A model generated the notes under the pieces. It had not been told where the DNA came from. It saw nothing but the letters and a program-made list of their open reading frames with translations, and made no database searches. A stretch of 64,000 nucleotides of DNA from an uncultured Bacteroidales bacterium. Its GTDB lineage: Bacteria > Bacteroidota > Bacteroidia > Bacteroidales > Bacteroidaceae. The stretch is from NCBI GenBank assembly GCA_902772585.1, contig CACYBB010000009.1:1-64000 (forward strand). The letters are read 5' to 3'. Made by a program: the position numbers and the translations under genes. Shown piece by piece: positions 32,128-41,037 of the stretch; positions within the stretch are counted from its first letter, which is position 1, and each line of letters begins with the position of its first letter.

Positions 32128-32295
32128 TGATTAAAATCACACTGCGAGCTCAGGCGGCGCCTCAGCAATGCAACGCCACACTCTGTACCTTCAGGTCAGA
32201 GAATTCGAATAAATTCGATTGCGTTCGGCTTGCACTGACCTTGCACCAAACAAAAAGACAATAAACATTTTATTAATTTAATAAGGATAAGGATT
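32128..32295 (+). other. Long structured 5' leader of cysK
   Basis: About 168 transcribed bases without a gene. Visible pairings include GTGATTAAAATCAC near the 5' end, a short GGCGCC-centred palindrome near 32153-32161, and AGGTCAG (about 32191) with CTGACCT (about 32235) enclosing a GAATTCGAATAAATTCG palindromic loop. Could be a regulatory leader; no known riboswitch class is recognised. Confidence 0.4.
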
Positions 32296-33243
32296 ATGAC
32301 AAAGATTGCAAAACAGCTGACCGAGCTCGTCGGCAACACCCCACTTTTGGAGCTCAACAAGTATTCACAGGCAAAGGGTCTGGAGACACCAGTCATTGCC
32401 AAAGTAGAGTTTTTCAACCCCGGCGGTAGCGTGAAGGACCGTATCGCGCTGGCCATGATTGAGGATGCAGAGCAGAAGGGCATCTTGAAGCCCGGCGCCA
32501 CCATCATCGAACCCACCAGCGGAAATACGGGCGTAGGACTGGCACTGGTCAGCGCCGTCAAGGGCTATCACCTTATCCTTACCATGCCTGAAACCATGAG
32601 CGTGGAGCGCAGAAACCTTGTGAAGGCCTACGGCGCTGAGGTGCGCTTAACCTCTGGCAAGGACGGTATGCCTGGTGCCATCCGCGCTGCCGAGGAGTTG
32701 CGCGACTCTATTCCCGGTGCCGTCATCCTGCAGCAGTTTGAGAACGCTGCCAACCCTGCCAAGCACTACGCTACCACGGGTCCTGAGATTTGGCGCGACA
32801 CTGACGGACAGGTAGATATCTTCATCGGTGGTGTGGGTACCGGTGGTACCATCAGCGGTACGGGTAAATATCTGAAAGAGCAGAACCCCAACGTAAAAGT
32901 CATTGCTGTAGAACCTAAGTCGAGTGCCGTACTGAACGGTCAGCCCAGCGGTCCCCACAAGATTCAGGGTATTGGTGCAGGCTTCATCCCCAAGACCTAT
33001 AATGCCAACTTTATCGACGAGGTGTTCGATGTAGAGAACGATGACGCCATCCGTACTGGTCGTGAGATTGCTCAGTCAGAAGGTCTGCTGGTAGGTATCT
33101 CTGCAGGTGCAGCCCTCTATGCCGCTATCCAAGTTGCCAAGCGTCCGGAGAACAAGGGTAAGAAGATTGTGGTACTGCTGCCTGATACTGGTGAGCGTTA
33201 TCTGAGCACCGTGCTCTACGCCTTCGAGGACTACCCCCTGTAA
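32296..33243 (+). CDS. cysK: Cysteine synthase A (O-acetylserine sulfhydrylase)
   Basis: PLP enzyme making cysteine from O-acetylserine and sulfide. The 315-residue protein shows FFNPGGSVKDRIALAMIEDA (PLP lysine in SVKDR), TSGNTGVGLALV (substrate loop), FIGGVGTGGTISGTGKYLKE (phosphate-binding glycine loop) and VGISAGAALYAA. It stands alone, with its own promoter, an upstream palindrome and a long leader, and ends at a bidirectional terminator. Independent regulation, probably by sulfur status, is inferred. Confidence 0.96.
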   Translation: MTKIAKQLTELVGNTPLLELNKYSQAKGLETPVIAKVEFFNPGGSVKDRIALAMIEDAEQKGILKPGATIIEPTSGNTGVGLALVSAVKGYHLILTMPETMSVERRNLVKAYGAEVRLTSGKDGMPGAIRAAEELRDSIPGAVILQQFENAANPAKHYATTGPEIWRDTDGQVDIFIGGVGTGGTISGTGKYLKEQNPNVKVIAVEPKSSAVLNGQPSGPHKIQGIGAGFIPKTYNANFIDEVFDVENDDAIRTGREIAQSEGLLVGISAGAALYAAIQVAKRPENKGKKIVVLLPDTGERYLSTVLYAFEDYPL

Positions 33244-33310
33244 AGGCATAAACGGAAACAATAAACAATAATCATTAAACATTAAACAATAAACAATAAT
33301 CATTAAAAAA

Positions 33311-33342
33311 GTGGGGACTGGTCTTGGTTGACCGGTCCCCAC
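33311..33342. terminator. Bidirectional terminator between cysK and rnfA
   Basis: GTGGGGACTGGTC (33311-33323), loop TTGGTT, GACCGGTCCCCAC (33330-33342). It has a T-rich stretch on the plus side and TTTTTTAATG on the minus side. It serves both convergent genes. Confidence 0.9.
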
Positions 33343-33360
33343 TGCTTCTTTCTAAAAAAA

Positions 33361-33963
33361 TCAATCCAGTCCGAAGAGAACCTTCAGGCCTCCGTCAACT
33401 CCCGAGAAACCCATGAAGGCCAGCGAGAGCAGACCGGCAGAGAGCATGACGATAGCCATACCGCGCATGCCCTTGGGAATGGTGCAGAGCTCCAGCTGTT
33501 CACGCATACCGGCAAAGACCGTCAATGCCAATCCGAAGCCAATGGCTGTTGAGAAGGCGTAAACGACTGACTGCAGCAGGTTAAAGTCTTTCTGAATAAC
33601 CAGAATGGCTACACCCAGCACAGCACAGTTGGTAGTGATGAGTGGCAGGAAAATGCCCAGTGCCTGATAGAGTGCCGGAGACACCTTCTTGAGGATAATC
33701 TCAACCATCTGCACCAACGAGGCGATAACCAGAATGAAAGCAATGGTCTGCAGATACTGCAAGCCAAAGGCATCAAGCACAAATTTCTGTACACACCACG
33801 TCACGATGGTAGCCAATGTCAACACGAAAGCTACTGCTGCCGACATACCCAGCGAGGTATCTACCTTCTTCGACACGCCGAGGAACGGACAGATGCCGAG
33901 GAACTGCGACAGAATGATATTGTTGACGAATATCGCGCTAATGAAAATCAAAATATACTCCAT
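33361..33963 (-). CDS. rnfA: Rnf electron transport complex subunit RnfA
   Basis: A 200-residue inner-membrane subunit with about six membrane helices. It starts MEYILIFISAIFVNNIILSQ and contains FLGICPFLGVSKKVDTSLGM, with a conserved cysteine likely ligating the intramembrane iron-sulfur centre shared with RnfE, and PLITTNCAVLGVAILVIQKD in a mirrored position. Together with the other subunits it couples ferredoxin oxidation and NAD+ reduction to ion pumping. Last gene of the rnfBCDGEA operon, ahead of a strong terminator. Confidence 0.96.
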   Translation of the reverse strand: MEYILIFISAIFVNNIILSQFLGICPFLGVSKKVDTSLGMSAAVAFVLTLATIVTWCVQKFVLDAFGLQYLQTIAFILVIASLVQMVEIILKKVSPALYQALGIFLPLITTNCAVLGVAILVIQKDFNLLQSVVYAFSTAIGFGLALTVFAGMREQLELCTIPKGMRGMAIVMLSAGLLSLAFMGFSGVDGGLKVLFGLD

Positions 33964-33965
33964 AG

Positions 33966-34005
33966 TTGTCGTTATTTCGTTATTACGTTATTTCGTTATT
34001 ACGAC
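33966..34005. repeat. CGTTATTT/CGTTATTA octamer repeat between rnfE and rnfA
   Basis: Four to five eight-base units fill the rnfA-rnfE spacer. A second, shorter run is at 34587-34625 between rnfG and rnfE. Both are in the ATAACG repeat family. Confidence 0.85.
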
Positions 34006-34580
34006 CTTAACTTATTAACAATCGCGATGAGGAATCCCAGCATGATGAAAGCACCCGGAGGGAGAACAAAGAGCAGGATGTTGTAAGTCTCGGGCAGCAG
34101 TGTGAAACCAAAGATAGAGCCAGAACCCAGCAGTTCGCGACAGATGCCCAGCAGCGTCAGACCGATGGTAAAGCCAAGACCGATACCAATACCATCGAAC
34201 AGCGAGGCAACAGGAGAATTCTTGCTGGCAAAACCCTCAGCACGTCCGAGGATGATACAGTTCACAACAATCAGGGGAATAAATAGTCCCAGTGCAGCAT
34301 CGATGTCAGGCAGATAGGCCTTGATGACGAGCTGCAGGATAGTGACGAAGGCTGCAATGACCACGATGAATACGGGGATGCGTACCTTATCGGGCGTAAC
34401 GCTCTTCAAGCATGAAATCACAACATTGGTGCAGATGAGCACGGCCATCGTGGCCAAGCCCATCGACATACCGTTCATGGCAGAAGTGGTAGTGGCCAGC
34501 GTAGGACACATACCCAGCATCAGAACAAACGTGGGGTTCTCCTTGACGATGCCATTTTTGATGATACTTATATAATTCAT
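33999..34580 (-). CDS. rnfE: Rnf electron transport complex subunit RnfE
   Basis: A 193-residue inner-membrane paralog of RnfA with about six helices. Key stretches are NPTFVLMLGMCPTLATTTSA, with a conserved cysteine for the metal centre, and FIPLIVVNCIILGRAEGFAS with a second cysteine. Located between rnfG and rnfA; short octamer repeats form both spacers. Confidence 0.96.
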   Translation of the reverse strand: MNYISIIKNGIVKENPTFVLMLGMCPTLATTTSAMNGMSMGLATMAVLICTNVVISCLKSVTPDKVRIPVFIVVIAAFVTILQLVIKAYLPDIDAALGLFIPLIVVNCIILGRAEGFASKNSPVASLFDGIGIGLGFTIGLTLLGICRELLGSGSIFGFTLLPETYNILLFVLPPGAFIMLGFLIAIVNKLRS

Positions 34581-34627
34581 GTTCTTTTCGTTATTACGTT
34601 ATTATAATATTTCGATATAACGAGATA

Positions 34628-35242
34628 TTATTCTTGTTTCGTTGCACCAGTCTCACCGTCAGTCGGCGTAACTTTATAGGCATTGTAAGCATTGTTGACA
34701 GCCTTCAGGAAGGCACGCGAAGTAATCGTCGAGGCGGTGATGGCATCTACCTGTCCACCGTCTTTCGAAACAGTCAATGGTTCAGCGGGAGACTTACCGA
34801 TGATGTCACCCTTCTGTCCCTTCTGGAACCACTGGTCAGCCTTGGCACCCAGTCCTGGTGTCTCAGCATGCTCCAGTAATGTGTAGCCAAGGATGTTGCC
34901 TTCGGTATCGAAACCAACGAGCACCTTCAGATCGCCACCAAAGCCCATCGTCGAACTCTGGACAGCAGCACCAAGATTCTTGCCCTGAGCGTCCTTCACA
35001 TTATATATAATAAAGGTTTGTTCCTTGCCATCGACGTTCTGTTTCACCTCAACGGGGGCTGCAACGACTAAATCGTTGCACACCATGACGGTCTTGATAC
35101 CGTCTGCCAAGGCTTTCTCTTTCTGTTCCTGGATAGGACCTTCTGTGAGATGATTTACAAAGGCGAGGATGCCACCCATGATGACCGCTACTAATGTCAG
35201 TACCAGCACCATATTTAAAAGTGATGATTCAAGCTTCTTCAT
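34628..35242 (-). CDS. rnfG: Rnf electron transport complex subunit RnfG
   Basis: A 204-residue membrane-anchored flavoprotein facing the periplasm. One N-terminal helix (MVLVLTLVAVIMGGILAFV) is followed by an FMN-binding domain with EHAETPGLGAKADQWFQKGQ and the flavin-attachment region VDAITASTITSRAFLKAV, where a threonine carries covalent FMN in the family. The start overlaps the rnfD stop by four bases. Confidence 0.95.
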   Translation of the reverse strand: MKKLESSLLNMVLVLTLVAVIMGGILAFVNHLTEGPIQEQKEKALADGIKTVMVCNDLVVAAPVEVKQNVDGKEQTFIIYNVKDAQGKNLGAAVQSSTMGFGGDLKVLVGFDTEGNILGYTLLEHAETPGLGAKADQWFQKGQKGDIIGKSPAEPLTVSKDGGQVDAITASTITSRAFLKAVNNAYNAYKVTPTDGETGATKQE

Positions 35243-36231
35243 TTTGCAACCTCCCCGAAACGTTTTGGTTTGACATAAGTGTTGATGAGCGGTGTGAACG
35301 CATTCATAATCAGGATAGCGAACGACATACCCTCGGGATATGCGCCCCAGTTACGGATGACTACCGTCAGGAAACCAATGCAGACACCATAGATAATCTG
35401 TCCTTTGGCGGTCATTGGTGACGTCACATAATCAGTAGCCATGAAGATAGCACCCAGCATCAGACCACCCGAGAAGATAACACTGAATGGGTCTGCATAA
35501 GCAGGGCTGGCCAGATGGCAAAGACCACTGAACACAAATACCGTAGCGATGATGCTGACAGGAATGTGCCACGTGATAATCTTCTTCCAGAGCATGTAAG
35601 CCAGACCTAACAATAGAGCCAGCGCACAAATCTCACCCATTGCGCCAGCACCATCAGGATGGTTACCGAGGAAAAGGTCAATCGATGATGGCAGCTTGTC
35701 CAAAATACTGGCATCACCATGCTTGATAGCATCCTGCATAATGGTCAGCGGTGTGGCACCTGTCTCTGCATCCAGATAAGCCCAATGTTGTCCGACCTTT
35801 GGCCACGTTGTCATCTGGGCAGGGAAGGCTACCAACAAGGCACAACGGCCTACCAATGCGGGGTTAAAGAGATTATTGCCCAGACCGCCGAACGTCATCT
35901 TAGCCACACCGATGGCAAACAGGGCACCAATGATGATGATCCAGATGGGGAGGTTTGAGGGCAGATTCATACCGAGCAGCAGACCTGTGAGGGCAGCAGA
36001 GCCGTCCATAATGGTATTGCGCTCGTTTTTCAGCATAAACTTATTGATGGCCCACTCGAAGAAAACACAGGCCACAACGCTCGTAGCACAGACAATGGCC
36101 GAACCAAGACCAAAGTAGTAGAACGACACGAGCAGCGCAGGCACGAGGGCGATGATGACCCCGTACATGTTCTTCTCAACGGTGTCTGTTCCGTGTGCGT
36201 GAGGCGAAAGTGATACAATTAATTTTCCCAT
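35239..36231 (-). CDS. rnfD: Rnf electron transport complex subunit RnfD
   Basis: A 330-residue integral membrane protein with about nine to ten helices, homologous to NqrB. The covalent FMN site is ETGATPLTIMQD (threonine in the GATxxT motif) near residue 182. Other conserved parts are FGGLGNNLFNPALVGRCALL and FMATDYVTSPMTAKGQIIYG. It carries flavin and helps ion translocation. Lies between rnfC and rnfG in the operon. Confidence 0.95.
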   Translation of the reverse strand: MGKLIVSLSPHAHGTDTVEKNMYGVIIALVPALLVSFYYFGLGSAIVCATSVVACVFFEWAINKFMLKNERNTIMDGSAALTGLLLGMNLPSNLPIWIIIIGALFAIGVAKMTFGGLGNNLFNPALVGRCALLVAFPAQMTTWPKVGQHWAYLDAETGATPLTIMQDAIKHGDASILDKLPSSIDLFLGNHPDGAGAMGEICALALLLGLAYMLWKKIITWHIPVSIIATVFVFSGLCHLASPAYADPFSVIFSGGLMLGAIFMATDYVTSPMTAKGQIIYGVCIGFLTVVIRNWGAYPEGMSFAILIMNAFTPLINTYVKPKRFGEVAK

Positions 36232-36236
36232 TGTTT

Positions 36237-36270
36237 TATTTCACAATTTGACTATTTCACAATTTGACTA
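36237..36270. repeat. 16-bp tandem repeat between rnfC and rnfD
   Basis: TTTCACAATTTGACTA occurs twice in tandem, filling the spacer and entering the rnfC stop codon. Confidence 0.85.
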
Positions 36271-37635
36271 TTTTTTAGCCGCACGAGCGCGGATGATTCC
36301 CATGACGGTAGCCTTGGCCTGACGGATGTTGTCAAGCAGTGGACGGTGGGCGGGACAAGTAAACTGGCACGAGCCACACTCGATACAGCTGACAACCTCT
36401 TCCTTCTCGGCACGCTCCCAGTTCTTGACAGCAGCAAGCTTAGCCAACAAGTAGGGCTCCAAGCCCATCGGACAAGCGCTGACACACTTGGCACAGCGGA
36501 TGCAGGGATTGGGCTCCTTGCGATAAGCTTCCTCGTCAGAAATGATGGTCACAGAGTTGGTACCTTTGCAGATGGGTACCTCGACGCTAGTCAGCGCCTT
36601 ACCCATCATCGGACCGCCAGCCAACAACTTGTTGTCACCCTCGGGCATACCACCACAAGCCTCAATCAGGTCCTTCATCGGTGTACCCATACGAACGAGG
36701 AAGTTGCCTGGATGAGCCAATTTCTTGCCCGTTACGGTGGTATAGCGCTCGAACAAAGGCTTGCGCTTCATGACAGCCTCGTAAACGGCAAAGGCCGTAC
36801 CTACGTTCTGTACAATGGCACCCACGTTGACAGGAATAGCGGGAGGCGCAGGCACCTGACGATTGATGACAGCATCAACGAGTTGCTTCTCACCACCTTG
36901 CGGATAGCGCTGCTTCAGGGGCACTACCTCTACGCTGTATTCTGAGGAGCCAAACACCTCAGCACACTTTTTCGTCAGCAGTTCGATGGCGGGCATCTTG
37001 TTGGTCTCAATACCAATGTAGCCCTTGGTGACCTTAGCACCCTTCATCAGCAGTTCCAAACCAACGAGAATTTCGTCGGCATGTTCCATCATCAGACGGA
37101 AGTCGGCAGTGATATAAGGCTCACACTCAACGGCGTTGATAATCACGCACTCAGCCTTGGCCGTAGGTGGCGGACAGAGTTTGATGAAGGTGGGGAAACA
37201 GGCACCACCCATACCAACGACACCAGCGGTTTTGATACGCTCAACGATCTCTTCGGGAGTCAGTTCAGGATGGTCCTTTACCAGTTCCAGTTTGTCAGAG
37301 CGGTCAATGCTCTCTTCCCATTCGTCGCCCTCTACATTGATTATAATAACGGGCTTGCGATAACCGGTAGCATCAATGGCGGTATCAATCTTGAAAACGG
37401 TACCGCTAACCGATGAATAAATAGGAGCCGACACAAAGCCACCAGCCTCAGCAATCATGGTTCCCACTTTCACCTTGTCACCCTTAGCGACAACGGGTTT
37501 AGCAGGTGCACCGATGTGCTGACCAAGTGGGAAAATAGCCTGCTTAGGCAGTGCAGCCACCTTGGTTTCAACATCGTGGGTCAGCTTATTCTCTTCGGGG
37601 TGTACACCACCGATACTAAATGTCTTTATCTTCAT
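36268..37635 (-). CDS. rnfC: Rnf electron transport complex subunit RnfC
   Basis: A 455-residue peripheral subunit that binds NADH and FMN and carries two [4Fe-4S] clusters. The nucleotide-binding region includes VVGMGGACFPTFIKL and GAIVQNVGTAFAVYEAVM. The clusters are CIRCAKCVSACPMGL and CIECGSCQFTCPAHRP near residues 375-425. There is no long C-terminal repeat region as in gamma-proteobacterial RnfC. The start overlaps the rnfB stop by four bases (ATGA). Confidence 0.96.
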   Translation of the reverse strand: MKIKTFSIGGVHPEENKLTHDVETKVAALPKQAIFPLGQHIGAPAKPVVAKGDKVKVGTMIAEAGGFVSAPIYSSVSGTVFKIDTAIDATGYRKPVIIINVEGDEWEESIDRSDKLELVKDHPELTPEEIVERIKTAGVVGMGGACFPTFIKLCPPPTAKAECVIINAVECEPYITADFRLMMEHADEILVGLELLMKGAKVTKGYIGIETNKMPAIELLTKKCAEVFGSSEYSVEVVPLKQRYPQGGEKQLVDAVINRQVPAPPAIPVNVGAIVQNVGTAFAVYEAVMKRKPLFERYTTVTGKKLAHPGNFLVRMGTPMKDLIEACGGMPEGDNKLLAGGPMMGKALTSVEVPICKGTNSVTIISDEEAYRKEPNPCIRCAKCVSACPMGLEPYLLAKLAAVKNWERAEKEEVVSCIECGSCQFTCPAHRPLLDNIRQAKATVMGIIRARAAKK

Positions 37636-38525
37636 GCTTCGGCCTCCTTTTCTTTAGTGGGTTTATCCTCAGCGACAGAATCGCTGGGCACAGTCTTAGG
37701 TGCTGGGAAATTCACGGCGTGGATAGAACCAGTAGGACAAACAGCCACACACTTACGGCACAGACGGCACTTGGTGTGGTCGATGTACGACACGTTATTC
37801 TCAACAGTGATAGCACCAAACGGGCACTCTTTCTCACACTTGCTACAACCGATACAAGCAGCCTTACAAGCCTTCATAGCCACAGGTCCCTTGTCCTTGT
37901 TGACACAAGAAACGAAGACTCTCCTACCCTTCGGACCCTTCTTACGGAGCTCAATGATGTTGCGCGGACAAGCCTTGACGCAAGCACCACAAGCCACACA
38001 CTTCTCTTCATCTACCTCGGGAAGTCCTGTTTCTGCGTTCATGTGGATGGCATCAAACTGACAAGCAGCCACACAGTCGCCACAACCCAGACAACCAAAA
38101 CCACAGGCCGTCTCGCCAGCACCACAAGCGTTCATCGCTGCACATGTGCGCAGACCACTGTACTCTGCAATCTTCGGACGCAGGGCACATGTTCCGTTAC
38201 AACGCACAACAGCCACTTTGGGTTCACCATTGGCAATGGCCATTCCCAACAGGTCAGCCACCTTACCCATCACTTCTTGTCCACCCACGGGACACATCAG
38301 TCCCTCAAGGCTACCCGCATCGGCACCCTTGACAAGGGCATCAGCCAAGCCGCCACATCCAGCGAAGCCACATCCACCGCAGTTGGCACCTGGCAGTTGC
38401 TCAGTGACCTGGGCTATGCGAGGGTCTTCGTAGACATAGAACTTCTTGGAGCAGACATACAGCACGAGGGCGGCAATCAGTCCGATGGCGCCCAGTACTA
38501 ATACTGCAATCAACATAAAATCCAT
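37632..38525 (-). CDS. rnfB: Rnf electron transport complex subunit RnfB
   Basis: A 297-residue polyferredoxin that receives electrons from ferredoxin. An N-terminal membrane helix (MLIAVLVLGAIGLIAALVLY) is followed by the Fe-S domain GANCGGCGFAGCGGLADALV and several ferredoxin-type cysteine clusters, for example CGFGCLGCGDCVAACQFDAI, CVACGACVKACP, CIGCSKCEKECPFGA and CRLCRKCVAVCPTGS. The multi-cluster form suits anaerobes. Second gene of the operon, after rseC. Confidence 0.96.
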   Translation of the reverse strand: MDFMLIAVLVLGAIGLIAALVLYVCSKKFYVYEDPRIAQVTEQLPGANCGGCGFAGCGGLADALVKGADAGSLEGLMCPVGGQEVMGKVADLLGMAIANGEPKVAVVRCNGTCALRPKIAEYSGLRTCAAMNACGAGETACGFGCLGCGDCVAACQFDAIHMNAETGLPEVDEEKCVACGACVKACPRNIIELRKKGPKGRRVFVSCVNKDKGPVAMKACKAACIGCSKCEKECPFGAITVENNVSYIDHTKCRLCRKCVAVCPTGSIHAVNFPAPKTVPSDSVAEDKPTKEKEAEA

Positions 38526-38544
38526 AAATCTATAAATATTTGTT

Positions 38545-38967
38545 TTAGTTTGTTATTTGTTCAATCCGAAAGGCCAGTTGCTCGCGCATCCTATCGCGCA
38601 ACAGCCATAACATTATATAATAAGGTACAAGCGCTACCAATGCGCTCAGCGCAGCCCATCCCTCATGACCCGTCAGCAGCAATACCAGCACCAACACCAC
38701 CATCAACAGGATAAAAGGTACGCCAAAAGCCCACAGCAGCGCCTTGGCAGCCACCTGTCCAGAGGTCGATACGGTGACCTGCTGACCGACTTTATATGCT
38801 GCGACGGAATCGCAGAACACATCAATCATCTTCTCTTTCGACTCGGCGGCATTGCAGTAGCTGGCAACCTTACAGGCTGCACAAGCAGATGTCTGGACGA
38901 TACGAACATGTATGCAACCGTCCTCAACGCTGTCAACTACCCCCGAATGAGTGATTCTTTGATTCAT
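38545..38967 (-). CDS. rseC: RseC/MucC family protein
   Basis: A 140-residue membrane protein. A cytoplasmic N-terminal domain bears a cysteine cluster (SACAACKVASYCNA, about residues 27-40), followed by two membrane helices at about 73-95 and 100-120. The RseC/SoxR-reducing family commonly accompanies rnf genes and is thought to help reduce or assemble the complex. It is the first gene of the rnf operon, 19 bases before rnfB. Confidence 0.9.
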   Translation of the reverse strand: MNQRITHSGVVDSVEDGCIHVRIVQTSACAACKVASYCNAAESKEKMIDVFCDSVAAYKVGQQVTVSTSGQVAAKALLWAFGVPFILLMVVLVLVLLLTGHEGWAALSALVALVPYYIMLWLLRDRMREQLAFRIEQITN

Positions 38968-39120
38968 TAGTATTGCAATCTCGAGTTTGCAATTGCAAAG
39001 ATACGAATAAATAACGAATAATGAATTACGATTTTCGAAAAATATGAAAAAAAAGTCGTAATCGTTTGCAATTATCCACTAATTTGTGTACTTTTGTATC
39101 GTCTAAACAATCCAAAGCTC

Positions 39121-39561
39121 ATGAAAGCAACCGAACAAACACTTCAACAGGCAGAACGTGCCATCCGTAAGACCATCGAGAAATTTCCTCCCGCAGAGGA
39201 AGCTAGTCAGCTGACCGATATCCATTTGCGCGTCAGTCAGGATACGGGTGAACTGATTACCTTTGACGATGATGACAACGAGATAACGCGTTGTGTCGTA
39301 GAGCAATGGATAGACAACAAGGATGACAATTTCTATCAGGAGATTGCTGCCACGCTGCGCACCACCCTTCACAAGCAGAAGGACAAGATTGAGCAGATGT
39401 CGATACTGAAGCCTTTCTCGTTTGTATTGGAAGACGATGACAAGGAAAGCATTGAGGAGCTCTACCTCGTAGATGACGACACAGCAATCTTGCACGAAGA
39501 CCTGATGGTCGACCTCGACAAAGATCTCAACGACTTCCTTGACAAGTTGCTCAAGGACTAG
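39121..39561 (+). CDS. Hypothetical acidic protein
   Basis: 146 residues from ATG at 39121 (MKATEQTLQQAERAIRKTIE); the open frame extends nine codons further up but without a better start. The protein is rich in Asp/Glu (ITFDDDDNEITRC, FVLEDDDKESIEELYLVDDD), soluble and likely alpha-beta mixed. No known domain is recognised. It has its own short upstream region, with a TATCTTTG-like pattern absent but TTTGTGTACTTTTG present nearby, and is convergent with the glucosaminidase gene. Confidence 0.7.
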   Translation: MKATEQTLQQAERAIRKTIEKFPPAEEASQLTDIHLRVSQDTGELITFDDDDNEITRCVVEQWIDNKDDNFYQEIAATLRTTLHKQKDKIEQMSILKPFSFVLEDDDKESIEELYLVDDDTAILHEDLMVDLDKDLNDFLDKLLKD

Positions 39562-39572
39562 TTAATTCCTTC

Positions 39573-40493
39573 TTATCTGATTCTTAACGGATCGCCAACC
39601 TGTATGATGTAGTCAGGCGAGAGGTCGTTCATCTTATACAGGTTCTTCAGTCTGATGCCAAAGCGCTGGGCAATGCTGTACATCGATTCGCCAGCCTCTA
39701 CCCTATAGACATATCCCTTGTATTCCTTAGGGGCATGACGGCGCTTTTTCTTCAGCCAGACATACTCGCCCTCTTCCAGAACATCATCCTTATCACGCTC
39801 ATTGAACTTAGCCAATCGGCGATAGTCAACACTCACATCGGCACCTATAGAACGGAAAGTATCTCCCTGACGAGCAATTACATAGAAGTTATCATTAAAC
39901 TGATTCACCTTATGCAATGTCGCTTGTTGGAAAGGCTGATGAGACTTTGATGAGGCGACATATACCGAGCCACCACCTCCCTTGTCAAACTTGTCCAAAC
40001 CGTAGAGTTCGATAATCTCTATCAGACGAGAAGCATAAGTCGGACTGGTAGCATAGCCACAAGCCTTCAGGCCCTTAGCCCATCCTTTGTAGTCTGTCTT
40101 CTTCAACTGAAACAGACGACTATAGCGTTGGCTATTCTTCAGAAACAACGAATGGTCCAGATAGCTGTCCAACGGATTATCATAGGCACGGAAGCACTCT
40201 CCGCGAGCATCGTCGTCATGATAGACTCTGCCTCCCGACCATCCGTTATTACACTTGATGCCAAAATGGTTATTGCTTTTTCTTGCCAGTTCACTCATGC
40301 CTGCACCAGACTCCAGCACACCCTGTGCCAATGTGATGCTGGCAGGAATGCCATATTGTTGCATCTGACTGATGGCAATATCCTTATAGGTGTCAAAATA
40401 GTCCTGATAAGTTTTGTTCCAGGAAATAGCATGAGAAAAGGCCGGGAATAGGGCCAAAACGAACGAGCAAACAAAAAATATAGTGCGATTCAT
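39573..40493 (-). CDS. Glucosaminidase-domain protein with C-terminal LysM
   Basis: 306 residues from ATG at 40493, giving a signal peptide (MNRTIFFVCSFVLALFPAFS). The N-acetylglucosaminidase domain (GH73-like, FlgJ type) spans about 30-165: YGIPASITLAQGVLESGAGM with the catalytic glutamate, NNHFGIKCNNGWSGGRVY and LKACGYATSPTYASRLIEII. Two LysM-type repeats follow, with HKVNQFNDNFYVIARQGDTF and YRVEAGESMYSIAQRFGIRL. It should cleave or bind peptidoglycan in the periplasm. TTG at 40508 is an alternative start but lies within the upstream promoter region. Confidence 0.9.
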   Translation of the reverse strand: MNRTIFFVCSFVLALFPAFSHAISWNKTYQDYFDTYKDIAISQMQQYGIPASITLAQGVLESGAGMSELARKSNNHFGIKCNNGWSGGRVYHDDDARGECFRAYDNPLDSYLDHSLFLKNSQRYSRLFQLKKTDYKGWAKGLKACGYATSPTYASRLIEIIELYGLDKFDKGGGGSVYVASSKSHQPFQQATLHKVNQFNDNFYVIARQGDTFRSIGADVSVDYRRLAKFNERDKDDVLEEGEYVWLKKKRRHAPKEYKGYVYRVEAGESMYSIAQRFGIRLKNLYKMNDLSPDYIIQVGDPLRIR

Positions 40494-40510
40494 GCTTTTT
40501 TTCTTCAATT

Positions 40511-40544
40511 TTTGTGCAAAAATAAAGAAAAATAATTATATTTG
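40511..40544 (+). promoter_or_regulatory. Promoter of the cytidine deaminase gene
   Basis: TTTG (40511-40514), 22 bases, TATATTTG (40537-40544), 20 bases before ATG at 40564. The spacing is slightly longer than usual. Confidence 0.6.
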
Positions 40545-40548
40545 CAAC
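40517..40548 (-). promoter_or_regulatory. Promoter of the glucosaminidase gene
   Basis: Minus strand: GTTG (40545-40548), 20 bases, TATTTTTG (40517-40524), 24 bases from the start codon. It overlaps the divergent cytidine deaminase promoter, so the two genes share control DNA. Confidence 0.7.
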
Positions 40549-40563
40549 AAAAATCGAAATATT

Positions 40564-41037
40564 ATGAAAGAACTAGCCCTAAAATCCACTATCTACGCAG
40601 TAGATTTCTCTGAACTAACCGATCAGGAACGTGAGCTCATCGAACAGGCTAAGGCCTCGACCTATAATTCCTATGCCCCCTATTCTCACTTCCACGTGGG
40701 TGCTGCTCTTCTTTTGAAGAACGGTGTCATCGTTCCAGGATGTAATCAGGAGAATGCTGCTTTTCCTGCTGGCATCTGTGCCGAGCGTAGTGCTTTGTTT
40801 GCTGCTGGTGCGCAGTATCCAGACCAGCCTGTCATGATGCTGGCCATTGCCGTCCGTAACAGCAAGGGAGAGTTCTTGTCCGAGCCTGCCAGTCCGTGTG
40901 GTCCCTGTCGTCAGGTTCTCATTGAGACGGAGACACGCTTCAAGCAGCCCGTACGCATTCTGCTTTACGGTACAGACCACACCTACGTGATGGATGGCAT
41001 CAAGGAACTGATGCCCTTGTCGTTTACTCAGATTTAG
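40564..41037 (+). CDS. cdd: Cytidine deaminase
   Basis: Deaminates cytidine and deoxycytidine to uridines in pyrimidine salvage. 157 residues from ATG at 40564, fixed by the promoter; the frame upstream is not coding. The zinc site is CAERSALF (C72, E74) and PCGPCRQVL (C112, C115). SYAPYSHFHVGAALL is the substrate-binding N-terminal stretch. The end overlaps the convergent TetR gene by 14 bases. Confidence 0.95.
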   Translation: MKELALKSTIYAVDFSELTDQERELIEQAKASTYNSYAPYSHFHVGAALLLKNGVIVPGCNQENAAFPAGICAERSALFAAGAQYPDQPVMMLAIAVRNSKGEFLSEPASPCGPCRQVLIETETRFKQPVRILLYGTDHTYVMDGIKELMPLSFTQI

